A DNA stretch of 64,000 nucleotides from Flavobacteriales bacterium (lineage in GTDB: Bacteria > Bacteroidota > Bacteroidia > Flavobacteriales > Schleiferiaceae), in the NCBI GenBank assembly GCA_017795025.1, contig CP051243.1, positions 2,814,897 through 2,878,896 on the forward strand, read 5' to 3'. Shown in pieces: positions 8,211 through 16,325 of the stretch. How positions within the stretch are numbered: position 1 is the stretch's first letter; each line of letters opens with the position of its first letter. The notes beneath the pieces were generated by a model. The model had not been told where the DNA came from, did no database searches, and was given only the letters and a program-made list of their open reading frames with translations. The position numbers and the translations under genes were made by a program.

Positions 8211-8407
8211 ACCTAAATCAGATTAACCCTTCTCAAGGGATTTTCCATCTGCCGCAAGGCAAGGTAGTGCGTGCCGTATTAAACGCTCGTGGGGAGAAGC
8301 TAAGACGAGCGGCCGAATCAAGCCTAAACCTCAGGGGGCTTCCTCCGGGCATGTATATGGTGGTGTTTGAGGATGGTAGTGCCCAAGCTGTTATGCTAAG
8401 TTATTGA
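8211..8407 (+). pseudogene. Orphan copy of a T9SS C-terminal sorting domain
   Basis: Bases 8225-8377 match 1406-1558 of the serine hydrolase gene with 8 mismatches in the 153 positions I aligned by hand, and no gap. The matching frame runs to TGA at 8405-8407 and encodes a complete sorting-domain tail. Upstream the match extends to about 8211 but with an 11-base deletion relative to the original, which breaks the frame, and the frame has a stop at 8177-8179 and no start. No catalytic domain precedes it. It is a relic or a donor cassette for T9SS tails, not an expressed gene. Confidence 0.85.
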
Positions 8408-8590
8408 ATTTGAGAGTCGTTTTAGCGTCAACCAGCAGGATAGAGCAGTAAACCCCTTGTACCGACTTACAGCAATTAAGGCATTGTGAGGTGCAGAGTT
8501 GTGAGTGAGGAAAAGGCTGGTTCGGAGAATATACCATTACGCATCAGAATAAGATTTGGTTAGACGTGTAAGTGAGCAAAGCTTGGCGCT

Positions 8591-9187
8591 TTAGCCTTTT
8601 GCAAATTCAATGAGGGGTTTAATATTTCCCTGGTCAGCTTCTTTTAGGGCCAGGATATACTCCTTTCTAATGGAATTTGCTTTAACCATATTTGACTGAT
8701 GCCACGAGAATATTTCATGGCCAAAGATGGACTCCATAATTATGTCGGCCATTATTCTAGAGTGTCTGCCATTACCATTTGGGAAGCAATGAATGGATAC
8801 CAATCGGTGTTTGAATCTAATGGCTATTTCCTCAGGCGGGTAGGACTTGTTTTCTACCCAAAAGTTAGTATCGTCTAATAGGTTTTTTAATTCGAGTCCT
8901 ATTTTGGTCCATGGAATTCCGATGTTTTTTTCCGTTCTCCTAAATTCGCCGGCCCATTTCCATACATCACTATACATTCTTTTATGTAGGTCTTTGATGA
9001 ACTTTTCGGTCAAGATGTTTCTGGGTTTGAAGCTTGTGTGAATGGTCCATTCGACCGCCTTTTCTATGTTCAGTTGCTCAAATTCATCTAACTCGCCATG
9101 AGTGGTGATGGATTTTATTTTAAGACCATCCTTTTCTTCATCCTCTAGTGGTGTTTGTCCATCTTTGTACTGGAAATCTAATCCCAT
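8591..9187 (-). CDS. Fic/DOC domain protein (mobile mystery protein B)
   Basis: The 198-residue protein carries the Fic catalytic motif H-C-F-P-N-G-N-G-R (about residues 141-149), complete for AMP-transfer chemistry, preceded by W-K-W-A-G-E-F-R-R-T-E. The size and the pairing with the HTH gene immediately upstream match the pair known as mobile mystery proteins A and B, found scattered with mobile DNA. Its start overlaps the HTH gene by 10 bases, so translation is coupled. The pair is probably a toxin-antitoxin-like module, with Fic modifying a host protein; the target is not known. No obvious S/T-x-x-x-E-G inhibitory helix was seen. Confidence 0.87.
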   Translation of the reverse strand: MGLDFQYKDGQTPLEDEEKDGLKIKSITTHGELDEFEQLNIEKAVEWTIHTSFKPRNILTEKFIKDLHKRMYSDVWKWAGEFRRTEKNIGIPWTKIGLELKNLLDDTNFWVENKSYPPEEIAIRFKHRLVSIHCFPNGNGRHSRIMADIIMESIFGHEIFSWHQSNMVKANSIRKEYILALKEADQGNIKPLIEFAKG

Positions 9188-9639
9188 AAAGACTTTCTCA
9201 TTTCTCGTTTTATTTCACTAGCTAGTTCCTTTATTGATTCGGCTAGCTTGTCATTTCCAATACCCTGATCTTCTAATTTCATATTTTGATTGGTCCGCGA
9301 CACTATTTTTTGAGCCAAATGATTTGCTTTTGCCTCGATTAAGTCGTCTATGGTTCCTGCTCTAGGGACTAATGCATATACCAGTTTTAAATCGAGTGCT
9401 GAGGCAACATCCTTCAAGGACTTAAGCGTTATCGTGCCATTGGCTTCACTTTCTTCAATCCTTTTTACGCCTTGTCGGGTAATGTTTAGTTTGGCACCAA
9501 GCTGGGCCATAGTCATGTTAAGGGCGGTTCGAATGGTATTAACCCATCCACGTTCTGGAACTATGACCATTCTGCTATTAGAGAACGGTTTCAGCTTTTG
9601 GTCAAGTTGCTCGACTAAAAGTTTTCGCTTGTTTCTCAT
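9178..9639 (-). CDS. HTH protein (mobile mystery protein A), partner of the Fic protein
   Basis: The 153-residue protein has an XRE-type helix-turn-helix at about residues 36-80, including M-A-Q-L-G-A-K-L-N-I-T-R-Q-G-V-K-R-I-E. A helical tail follows that probably contacts the Fic partner. It is the first gene of a two-gene operon. Upstream of and overlapping its start are three GTTTAC half-sites exactly 32 bases apart (9657-9726), a likely autoregulatory operator. Identification rests on the HTH, the order and overlap with the Fic gene, and recognition of the family. Confidence 0.85.
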   Translation of the reverse strand: MRNKRKLLVEQLDQKLKPFSNSRMVIVPERGWVNTIRTALNMTMAQLGAKLNITRQGVKRIEESEANGTITLKSLKDVASALDLKLVYALVPRAGTIDDLIEAKANHLAQKIVSRTNQNMKLEDQGIGNDKLAESIKELASEIKREMRKSLWD

Positions 9640-9656
9640 TTTTTGTAATCAATTAG

Positions 9657-9726
9657 GTTTACAAATCTATTGAAAAGTTAACCTATGTGTTTACAAAAAG
9701 AGATAAAAGTTAACTTATGTGTTTAC
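9657..9726 (-). promoter_or_regulatory. Phased repeats upstream of the HTH/Fic operon, probable operator
   Basis: Two 22-base repeats (9673-9694 and 9705-9726) differ at one position and begin 32 bases apart. A third copy of their last six bases, GTTTAC, lies at 9657-9662, again 32 bases away, with weaker similarity beyond it. Thirty-two bases is three helical turns, so a repressor could bind all three on one face of the helix. The partner HTH protein is the obvious candidate. Confidence 0.65.
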
Positions 9727-10009
9727 GAATATGGTTGATTTTGCTTGCGAAGCCGGTACTAAAGGGAAGGCCTTAATTGCACCCATAGCCTCCGATATAC
9801 TGCACAGCAGTTTTAGAGTTGTGCTATTAATTTCATGGGGCGGCCGCATCGTGATAGTATCATTTGATAGTATCAAACTTAGAAGTTTTTAGGATAGGGC
9901 CTCTTTAAATAGGCTTCATTTCCAAATTCGATGCAGCATTGGCCTTAAATAGGCGAGTGGTTGAGGAATAATTTAAGGGCGCCTTGAGAGGGTGGTGGAA
10001 AAGGTCTTT
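9727..10009. other. Non-coding stretch with two palindromes
   Basis: No credible gene is visible. Two copies of the 11-base palindrome TGATAGTATCA lie at 9852-9862 and 9865-9875, starts 13 bases apart; the second extends to TTTGATAGTATCAAA. They look like paired operator sites, but no adjacent promoter is clear. A NotI-like GC-rich octamer lies at 9840-9847. Confidence 0.5.
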
Positions 10010-10633
10010 CTATTGCAGATCTTTCAATTTAATATCTCCATTAATAACGATAAACGTTTTTGTACCTATTAGTCTCTCGGCCCCATTAATCATGGTATAA
10101 CTTGATATTTTAATCGTGTCCTCTTTCATTGGCGCTAAAAGATACTCCCCTGGACTGATTAATTGTAAACTTCCTTTATCCGATTCTAGCTTTAAGTCAT
10201 CTCTTATCTGACCATTAGATGAAACAGATAAATAATTCTCTTGATTAGCAATAAGAAACTCTCCAAAGCGACTACTAATAACGGAGCTTGGTGGTCTAAT
10301 CTTGATTGTATCAATCAACAGATAGGAGTGGCCATTTGAATATAGTTTAGCTTTAAACGGGAAGTCTCCAACTTTCATAAGTCTTGTGGCAATTTTCCCC
10401 TTATAGAGTTCAAGTTGAAAGTCAGGGTATTTAGTTGGCTTTTCGATTAGTTTTAAAGAATCGATATTCTTTAAGGGGAGGCTTACTATTCCTACTGTTG
10501 GGTCTCCAATAAATGAAATCCTTGATTCAGTTCCTAAACGAACTACTTGAACCTCTTGCCCTTTAGGATGATCAGCTGAATTATTACACCCTAAAAGCCC
10601 TATACCGAATATTAGGCTAATTATTCTTTTCAT
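10010..10633 (-). CDS. Lipoprotein of unknown function
   Basis: From the ATG at 10633 (an upstream in-frame ATG at 10645 would add four residues before the signal peptide) the protein is about 207 residues. It has a lipoprotein signal ending G-L-L-G-C followed by N-N-S, so it should be anchored in the envelope. The remainder is beta-rich with no known motif. It is one of several small lipoproteins in this accessory stretch. A GC-rich element at about 10671-10697 separates it from the next gene. Confidence 0.65.
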   Translation of the reverse strand: MKRIISLIFGIGLLGCNNSADHPKGQEVQVVRLGTESRISFIGDPTVGIVSLPLKNIDSLKLIEKPTKYPDFQLELYKGKIATRLMKVGDFPFKAKLYSNGHSYLLIDTIKIRPPSSVISSRFGEFLIANQENYLSVSSNGQIRDDLKLESDKGSLQLISPGEYLLAPMKEDTIKISSYTMINGAERLIGTKTFIVINGDIKLKDLQ

Positions 10634-10718
10634 AATAAGTTTCAATAGGCACCAGCGGTATTAATAATTGCGGCGTGGCACCGTCCGCCGTGTCGTAAAG
10701 AAACGGAAGGTTTCTCTG

Positions 10719-11402
10719 TCAACCGAATAGCCAATGACGAAGACGTGTTAATACCGACATGCGTTTATTTTTTGTCGCCAGCAGTGGTTCTTCTTTTTCT
10801 TCAATCTTAATTGTTTCAACTGTCCTGAGATTTTTTTCGGAGTCCGTTCTTTTATCAAGATATTGATAATGACCGAGGTCGTCTTTTTCGCCAGTGGGGA
10901 CAATTTTCTCTTCGACCAGCCATTTCAAGACTAATTGCGCTTCTCTTTTAACACCGGGATGAATTCGGTCAATTCGATTGTTTTTCTCCTTAATGCTTAA
11001 GTTTTCCCAGTTACTGTAGTCCCAAAAGTCTTCCGAGAAGGTTAAGCCGTAACCAAAGCCAAGATTGTTAAAGAAAAAGTAACCTAAACAATATAAGTTA
11101 TAAGTGTCAATCAGTGACTTAGCGAAATCATCTGTCCGCTCAATGAGGTCGGTGAGAACCTTCTTTATTTTTCTTTCCTCAAATTTCCCCAAGTCCAAAA
11201 AAGGGTCTATTATTTTTCCCAGCTCATACTTGGCATGGCGCTCTTTGTAATTCAATGATATTAAATCGATATAGGTGTCGTGGTCGAGAAGTTGTTCGAG
11301 TTCCTTTTTTGAATAGAGCCACTTTTCAAACTCCTCTACGGAAATCTCCTTATTATAGACTTTGAAGAACTCAATTTGTATGTCAAGTGGCAATTTGCTC
11401 AA
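10719..11402 (-). CDS. Hypothetical cytoplasmic protein
   Basis: The 227-residue protein has no signal peptide or membrane segment. It is acidic and helical, rich in aromatic residues (a Y-F-F-F-N-N-L-G-F-G-Y-G segment near 110), with a basic C-terminal tail R-L-R-H-W-L-F-G. The N-terminal 50 residues, E-F-F-K-V-Y-N-K-E-I-S then W-L-Y, resemble starts I associate with bacterial immunity-like proteins, but the match is not firm enough to name a family. It lies among accessory genes of unknown function. Confidence 0.55.
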   Translation of the reverse strand: MSKLPLDIQIEFFKVYNKEISVEEFEKWLYSKKELEQLLDHDTYIDLISLNYKERHAKYELGKIIDPFLDLGKFEERKIKKVLTDLIERTDDFAKSLIDTYNLYCLGYFFFNNLGFGYGLTFSEDFWDYSNWENLSIKEKNNRIDRIHPGVKREAQLVLKWLVEEKIVPTGEKDDLGHYQYLDKRTDSEKNLRTVETIKIEEKEEPLLATKNKRMSVLTRLRHWLFG

Positions 11403-11524
11403 AGGGGTCTTTTTTTACATTGCTTAAAAAGGCTTGGACAAGTCCATTTGAAAGAACCTGAAACAGGCCTTCGTGAATTCGGGTTATAGGAGGCTTCAGC
11501 AAAGGCACCTTTTCTACAGTCGTT

Positions 11525-12955
11525 TTATTTTACCTTTTTCTGCTCTAAGGTTCTTTTTCCCACGGTATATGCATATGCGGAAGCGGGCATAAATTGAAAT
11601 GATTTTTCCTTGTACTTAACAATTCCTTCTTTGTTTATGGAAGTCACGATAGGACGGTCTAAATTATTCTCCGTACAAAACTTGTGGAGACTTTTCAATT
11701 CGGAAGGTTTCTCGAAATACCGATTGGACCATTTGATTTCTAGAGCCCAAATGGGTTTAAGGGTGGAGTCACTGAGTCCGACCATATCCACTTCCCCTTG
11801 AGGCCAACGTGCGTACCAGGGGGTAAACCAATCGCGATGCATCCATTGAGCAAACACGGCAGTCTCTACCATATTCCCAATCATCTCGTCATCGGAGGTA
11901 ATGGGAGAAAAAAGGGCACTTCTCAAAGAAGGATTGGTTAAATAAATCTTGAAGAAGTTATCTCTTTTGAATCGCTTGCCGCTTTGGTCAATCCTGCGGA
12001 CTTGTTTAATTAAATATGCAGCTTCGAGATACTCTATGTACTTTTTAAGGGTGTTCTTGGGTACCTGCGACTGTCTACTCAATGTTTCAAGCGAAAACTC
12101 GGCTCCACTGTTGTAAGCAATAGTTGTGAAAAGGGAGTTTAGCTCTCTCGTGTCACTAATCCCGTAAAGGCTTGGCAAATCCCTAAGTAGCACTTTGTCA
12201 ACAATATCTTGTCGAATATATCGACCCGGGTTGGCTTGCATTTTCTGCGAGAAAATGACCTCAGGATATCCTCCAAAGTTGATATAATCGATGAAGTGTT
12301 TGTTTAGCTCATCAAGATGGGTAGAGGTGTAAAAGTCTGTTTGCTGATCATTCCAAATGACGCCAAGGGGCTTAATGATTCGATCTAAACCTTTGAGCGA
12401 GATATATTCATTAAAGGTTAATGGTGGTAGTAAGAAGTCGGTGAAGCGGCCAGCACCACTTTCTGTGCTAGCAAATTTCAAGGCCGCCGCTGCAGACCCT
12501 GATACGATAAACTTATCCTTGCGATAGCTGTCCACCAGGGTTTTTAAGTGAACTTCCCAGTCTCGGCAGTATTGGATTTCATCAAATATCACGAACCATC
12601 CACTTTTATCCTCAAGGCCTGATGCCTCTTTCGCAAGTTCAAAGAGCTGTTCAAGTCCAATATTGTTATAGATCGGATTCTCAATCGTAATGAAGATGAT
12701 TTTTTTGGGATCGATAGAACTATCAATGAGGTCCTTGATCAGGTGGTGTAGCATAACCGTCTTTCCAACTCGCCGGGGTCCCATTAAAACAACCGCGCGG
12801 CGGATATCGCGTTCGTAAACAAGGGGCTTGAAAAGGTCGAAGTAAAGTCGTCGAGGCATGGAATCAAAGTCCTCTTCGATTTCACCGTTTACCCACCAAG
12901 GGTTCTCAAATCGGATCCTGTCTAAAACCTGCTTCTTAGATATTTCGCGTATCAA
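11525..12955 (-). CDS. AAA ATPase with C-terminal DUF4143 domain
   Basis: The 476-residue protein has a Walker A motif G-P-R-R-V-G-K-T (about residues 59-66) and a Walker B/arginine region F-V-I-F-D-E-I-Q-Y near 120, the AAA_14 type. A winged-helix-like segment follows, then a C-terminal DUF4143 domain with the nuclease-like E-V-D-M-V-G and E-I-K-W motif near 400-415. Such proteins are abundant in accessory regions of Bacteroidota; their role is not established, though the DUF4143 motif resembles a PD-(D/E)xK nuclease core. It stands alone, with gaps on both sides. Confidence 0.85.
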   Translation of the reverse strand: MIREISKKQVLDRIRFENPWWVNGEIEEDFDSMPRRLYFDLFKPLVYERDIRRAVVLMGPRRVGKTVMLHHLIKDLIDSSIDPKKIIFITIENPIYNNIGLEQLFELAKEASGLEDKSGWFVIFDEIQYCRDWEVHLKTLVDSYRKDKFIVSGSAAAALKFASTESGAGRFTDFLLPPLTFNEYISLKGLDRIIKPLGVIWNDQQTDFYTSTHLDELNKHFIDYINFGGYPEVIFSQKMQANPGRYIRQDIVDKVLLRDLPSLYGISDTRELNSLFTTIAYNSGAEFSLETLSRQSQVPKNTLKKYIEYLEAAYLIKQVRRIDQSGKRFKRDNFFKIYLTNPSLRSALFSPITSDDEMIGNMVETAVFAQWMHRDWFTPWYARWPQGEVDMVGLSDSTLKPIWALEIKWSNRYFEKPSELKSLHKFCTENNLDRPIVTSINKEGIVKYKEKSFQFMPASAYAYTVGKRTLEQKKVK

Positions 12956-13423
12956 AAATTTCTTATTTCAACCAAAAATACTAAAATAAGGTCAAATGAT
13001 TGACTTTAAGTGGACGAAGTGTTTAATATAAGAGCAGGGTAAGGGGTGTATTTAAATAGCGGCTAACTTGTTTTATACCCTAGGCGGTATCTTGTAATAG
13101 GATCAGCTGCTAAGAATTAATAAAGGACTTCTTGTGCAGGTACTTTAAGCTGATCTGCGCTTTTGAGAATTGCGCTGATTAAATAGTGATTGCGTTTAAC
13201 ATCAACTTAGAAAAATCCTGATGATGTCATCGAGTCCGTCTCCAAGTTCGTCAATTAGTACTCGTATCATGTTTTTTCAAATGGCCGCTAACGGCTTGCA
13301 AATGGCTTGTGGCGGTTTCAAAGCACTTTTGTGTCCATCGAAACTAAAGCTAGCTATGGCTCGAAAATCTTGCTGGTAGCCGTTTACGCACCATAAGCTA
13401 TGTCCTTCGTTACAAAACGTATT
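12956..13423. other. Non-coding stretch between accessory genes, with structured sequence
   Basis: No gene is seen. The right half (about 13275-13420) has a short stem GCCGCTAACGGC at about 13285-13296, a repeated CAAATGGC, and GTTACAAAACG next to the following gene. The look is of a long folded element at the 3' side of the gene at 13424-14113, as seen between small accessory genes in other Bacteroidota. I could not establish a recombination-site consensus. Confidence 0.4.
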
Positions 13424-14113
13424 TTATTCTTCAAATAGACGTTCATTCTTATCAATGTCAATTTCCTTTTTCAGAACAACATATTTCAACCATTTCACCA
13501 TTTTGTTTCTTAGTTTAAGAATCAATGCTTTGCTATTGTATTGGTACACTAAACAATCTTTTTTAATAAAATCCGGTGCCCCAAATTTTCCTATTATTTC
13601 AACGGAGTCTAATCCAACTAAGGCTAATTCTGGTAAATCAAAATCATTAAATTTTGCTTTTACTTGAATTAGTTCTTCAGTAGGGTCAATAAATTCATAC
13701 TGGTATTTACCGAACTCCTTATAAACCGTAATTTCAAGTCCATCTTCCTTGCGGATAATTTTATCCTTATTAGTTCCTAGATATCCTTGAATTCGTGAAA
13801 AAAGGAAGTATCGATAATACATTCCTTTTTTAGTTGGTTTAAAAAAGTAGTCTTCGGGACTGCCACCACCACTATTAGACATCCTTTTTATCTTTTTAAA
13901 TTGGTAAAGGTCAAAAGGGTTGTCCAGAAATTCATTAATCGAATCTCTATTTATGGATAAATCTTGATTTTCATTATCCATCAATTTTACTTTTTCCACT
14001 ATGTCCCTTTTTGAAGAAGTTTCTGTAGAATCTTGATTAGTTTTTATCTCTTGATTTTGCTGACAGGACTGTAAAAAAATAATTGCTGATAATATGAAAA
14101 TTAGGTTCTTCAA
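13424..14113 (-). CDS. Lipoprotein of unknown function
   Basis: The 229-residue protein has a lipoprotein signal ending F-L-Q-S-C (Cys at 17) followed by Q-Q-N-Q, then a serine/threonine-rich linker and a mixed alpha/beta domain with no known motif. It probably sits in the periplasm, anchored to a membrane. It is bounded on its 5' side by the hairpin at 14133-14162 and on its 3' side by the structured stretch ending at 13423. Confidence 0.65.
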   Translation of the reverse strand: MKNLIFILSAIIFLQSCQQNQEIKTNQDSTETSSKRDIVEKVKLMDNENQDLSINRDSINEFLDNPFDLYQFKKIKRMSNSGGGSPEDYFFKPTKKGMYYRYFLFSRIQGYLGTNKDKIIRKEDGLEITVYKEFGKYQYEFIDPTEELIQVKAKFNDFDLPELALVGLDSVEIIGKFGAPDFIKKDCLVYQYNSKALILKLRNKMVKWLKYVVLKKEIDIDKNERLFEE

Positions 14114-14132
14114 TATGTTTGGTAAAGGTCCC

Positions 14133-14172
14133 GCATAAAATGCGTTTTAATGCATTTTATGCAGTGTTGGGC
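14133..14172. repeat. Palindromic element next to a gene, cassette-boundary-like
   Basis: An 11-bp perfect inverted repeat (14133-14143 with 14152-14162) is followed at 14166-14172 by GTTGGGC, directly abutting the stop codon of the next gene. The heptamer fits the GTTRRRY form of integron-type core sites. The complement, GCCCAAC, occurs at 14737-14743 just beyond the other end of the same gene. There is no T tract, so it is not a convincing terminator. Confidence 0.5.
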
Positions 14173-14727
14173 TTAGTTTATTTTATTAAATTCATAACTA
14201 GCGAAAGAGTCACCTCCTCCGGAAAAAAGGAAAATATTTCCAAAGTCACTTTTCCCTTGTTTCAAAATTAAATTACCACCCTTCGATATTGAAAGGATAA
14301 TTTTTCTTTCTCGAGATGTGAAATAAATGAATGGAACTCCAATTACTTTTAATTTCCTTCTTACTTCAAAGTAGTCGTCTTTAATTTTTCCCTGAATTTC
14401 AACCTCACAACAAAGTGAATCAGCCTTCCATAGCTGGACTTGTAATCTTGATGAACTTAATGACTTAATTTTAACAAGTCCCTCCAAGTCTATATTCTCA
14501 CCCCATTCATAAACTTTAAACGGAGCAAAAAAGAACTTTCCTAGAGGTTCACCTCCATTTTGGTTCAAAGTAATTGGTCTATTAGCAAAACTGCCATTTA
14601 GATCTTCTATCGAAAAATCTTGTTTCGGAACGTATCGTGATGCACTTTCATTTATCTTGTTTACCGTAATGCAGCTGCACAATAGGCTGAGAGAAACGAT
14701 TGGTATACTAAGATTTTTTATTCTCAT
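14173..14727 (-). CDS. Lipoprotein of unknown function, flanked by short inverted repeats
   Basis: Starting at the ATG at 14727 (an upstream ATG at 14778 would put 17 residues before the signal peptide) the protein is about 184 residues with a lipoprotein signal ending L-L-C-S-C. The rest is beta-rich and not recognised. The gene is bracketed by 13-base inverted repeats (14166-14178 and 14731-14743, one mismatch), the first overlapping the stop codon and the second four bases before the ATG. This compact arrangement, with no room for a separate promoter, is cassette-like. Confidence 0.62.
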   Translation of the reverse strand: MRIKNLSIPIVSLSLLCSCITVNKINESASRYVPKQDFSIEDLNGSFANRPITLNQNGGEPLGKFFFAPFKVYEWGENIDLEGLVKIKSLSSSRLQVQLWKADSLCCEVEIQGKIKDDYFEVRRKLKVIGVPFIYFTSRERKIILSISKGGNLILKQGKSDFGNIFLFSGGGDSFASYEFNKIN

Positions 14728-14759
14728 TTTAATTAAGCCCAACTTGTTTATATCTTGAA

Positions 14760-14882
14760 CAAAACGCAGCAATAACAACTCAAAATGCGGGGATATGCGG
14801 AAGTAAAGACTACGATTAAATTCAGGTCGACGGTCCCTCTAAACTACGCATTTTTAAAACTTCCCTTCAGCCCCTAAAAGCC
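14760..14882. repeat. Long direct repeat, copy A
   Basis: About 123 bases here match 16916-17039 in the same orientation, with scattered substitutions and at least one single-base gap. Long identical runs include CTCTAAACTACGCATTTTTA. Copy A lies upstream of the gene at 14173-14727, and copy B lies upstream of the gene at 16326-16856. The interval between the copies holds four minus-strand genes. Confidence 0.8.
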
Positions 14883-14901
14883 TTTTGCTTTTTCTTGGAT
14901 T

Positions 14902-15327
14902 TTAGTTCCCGTCTTTCAATAATCCAAATCGTATTGTAATCACATACTTCGCGGTAACCGGTTCGCCATTACAAAGTGCGGGATTCCAATTAGGCATGTT
15001 CTTAAATGCACTTACGACCTTTTGATTGACAAGTTCATTTTTTGAATTCTGATAAAGACTTACCTGATCCATTTGACCATTTCGGTTTATGGTGAAGGTC
15101 ACTACAATCCATTCTTTGTCTTTGTAATGATGCGGATATTCGATGTTATTCTTGAGATATTCCTGGGTCGTTTGTTCCGATCCACCGATGTTGGGCGGCT
15201 GATCATAACTCGTATAGATCTTTTCTCCCGTCAAGGAGTCGATCTCGAAATCACAGTCCTCATTTTGTCCCATGGAAAACATGGGGAATGACAGAATCAT
15301 CAGGCTGAAAAGGAATCGAATGATCAT
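14902..15327 (-). CDS. Secreted protein with TonB C-terminal domain (energy transducer TonB-like)
   Basis: Taking the ATG at 15327 gives about 141 residues beginning with a signal peptide (cleavage near S-M-G-Q). After a short linker comes the TonB C-terminal domain from about residue 50: P-P-N-I-G-G then Y-P then V-V-T-F-T-I-N-R-N-G-Q-M-D, ending W-N-P-A then V-T-A-K-Y-V-I-T-I-R-F. It lacks the long proline-rich periplasm-spanning region and the membrane anchor of a true TonB, so it is one of the stand-alone secreted TonB_C proteins common in Bacteroidota, not an energiser of transport. Confidence 0.75.
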   Translation of the reverse strand: MIIRFLFSLMILSFPMFSMGQNEDCDFEIDSLTGEKIYTSYDQPPNIGGSEQTTQEYLKNNIEYPHHYKDKEWIVVTFTINRNGQMDQVSLYQNSKNELVNQKVVSAFKNMPNWNPALCNGEPVTAKYVITIRFGLLKDGN

Positions 15328-15410
15328 TGGTTTAAAAGTGTGTCCTTGTTGTTCTGGAAGCTTACAAAGGGGGTTACTATTCCTAGATGCCAATGTTCTT
15401 TTTCCTCAGG

Positions 15411-15863
15411 TCAAAATGAACACCAACTTGGGTATGGGTGACCTTCCGGTGATTGAGAACTGAGGAAATCTGCAATCTGTTTTCCTAAGGTTGATTTTTC
15501 ATTACAGCAGTAAGTTGAGCTATTGGAAATCTTTGCTGGTAAACAAGCCAGGTCTGAATGAAGGTATTTGGTTAGAACCTCTTTTTGCACTTCTGATAAC
15601 CAGTCTTTTGGGGTGTTCTTGTTCCAGATTAAGCAGCAAATGCGTTGCATTACGGTGTCATTTATAGAGTAGTAAAGGCAACCACTTTTGTTAACTGAAA
15701 TAGCCAAGCTAAAGTAGTCGGTTGGTTCCAATGCATTGAAATCATATTTAAGGACAATGCTCATTAAACTATCTATTTCGGATTGATTTAAACGGTGAAT
15801 TTCTTGTCCACGCAGTGGATTAAATGTCCATAGAAATAGTATAGTGAGTCCAAGTGTTTTCAT
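15411..15863 (-). CDS. Secreted protein of unknown function
   Basis: The 150-residue protein has a signal peptide (1-19, ending R-G-Q). The mature part contains six cysteines (including C-C pairs near 75 and 119), unusual for this window and compatible with disulfides in the periplasm. No family recognised. It lies in a run of minus-strand accessory genes between the two long direct repeats. Confidence 0.58.
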   Translation of the reverse strand: MKTLGLTILFLWTFNPLRGQEIHRLNQSEIDSLMSIVLKYDFNALEPTDYFSLAISVNKSGCLYYSINDTVMQRICCLIWNKNTPKDWLSEVQKEVLTKYLHSDLACLPAKISNSSTYCCNEKSTLGKQIADFLSSQSPEGHPYPSWCSF

Positions 15864-15898
15864 AATTATAGATGCTTATACCTAAGTGTAGCACGAGT

Positions 15899-16306
15899 TT
15901 ATTCAAAATCGGTTTTGCTCAGTTTCAGTAGGTATTCAACTTCATCTGTCAAGAAAGTTCCGCTTTTCAGCACTTTATACTCCCAGTTTTTTCGGTCATA
16001 TATGTCCTTGATCAAAGTCCGATTATTCATTTTTACAATTATAGTATCGATTCCAGAAAGAAAACCTTCTCCTTTATCGTGAGCCCTACCAATTTCGCCA
16101 TATTCCGTAATTATTGTTGCCGCTTCAGGTTTTAGTTCAACCTTATCAACGGAATCTTTTTTGTTTACACTTCTATGTACAAAATTTAGCTTCGATTCAA
16201 TTCTTAATACAGAATCGGTTTGATTTTCAACAACATATTTATTTACAACTCCGGGGTCGCAAGAAGTGAATACAATTAAAATCAAAATTGGAACTATTCT
16301 TTTCAT
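15899..16306 (-). CDS. Small lipoprotein of unknown function
   Basis: The 135-residue protein has a lipoprotein signal ending V-F-T-S-C (Cys at 16) then D-P-G, and a small beta-rich domain (Y-V-V-E-N-Q-T-D-S motif near residue 24). It begins only 19 bases after the stop of the gene at 16326-16856, so the two are probably one transcript. Function unknown. Confidence 0.62.
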   Translation of the reverse strand: MKRIVPILILIVFTSCDPGVVNKYVVENQTDSVLRIESKLNFVHRSVNKKDSVDKVELKPEAATIITEYGEIGRAHDKGEGFLSGIDTIIVKMNNRTLIKDIYDRKNWEYKVLKSGTFLTDEVEYLLKLSKTDFE

Positions 16307-16325
16307 TTGTTGGAAGCATCATAGT

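Noticed and set aside
10671-10697. GC-rich CGGCG...CGCCG element between two accessory genes
   Set aside because: The stem is only five bases and there is no T tract; it may be a boundary element but cannot be supported as a terminator or recombination site.
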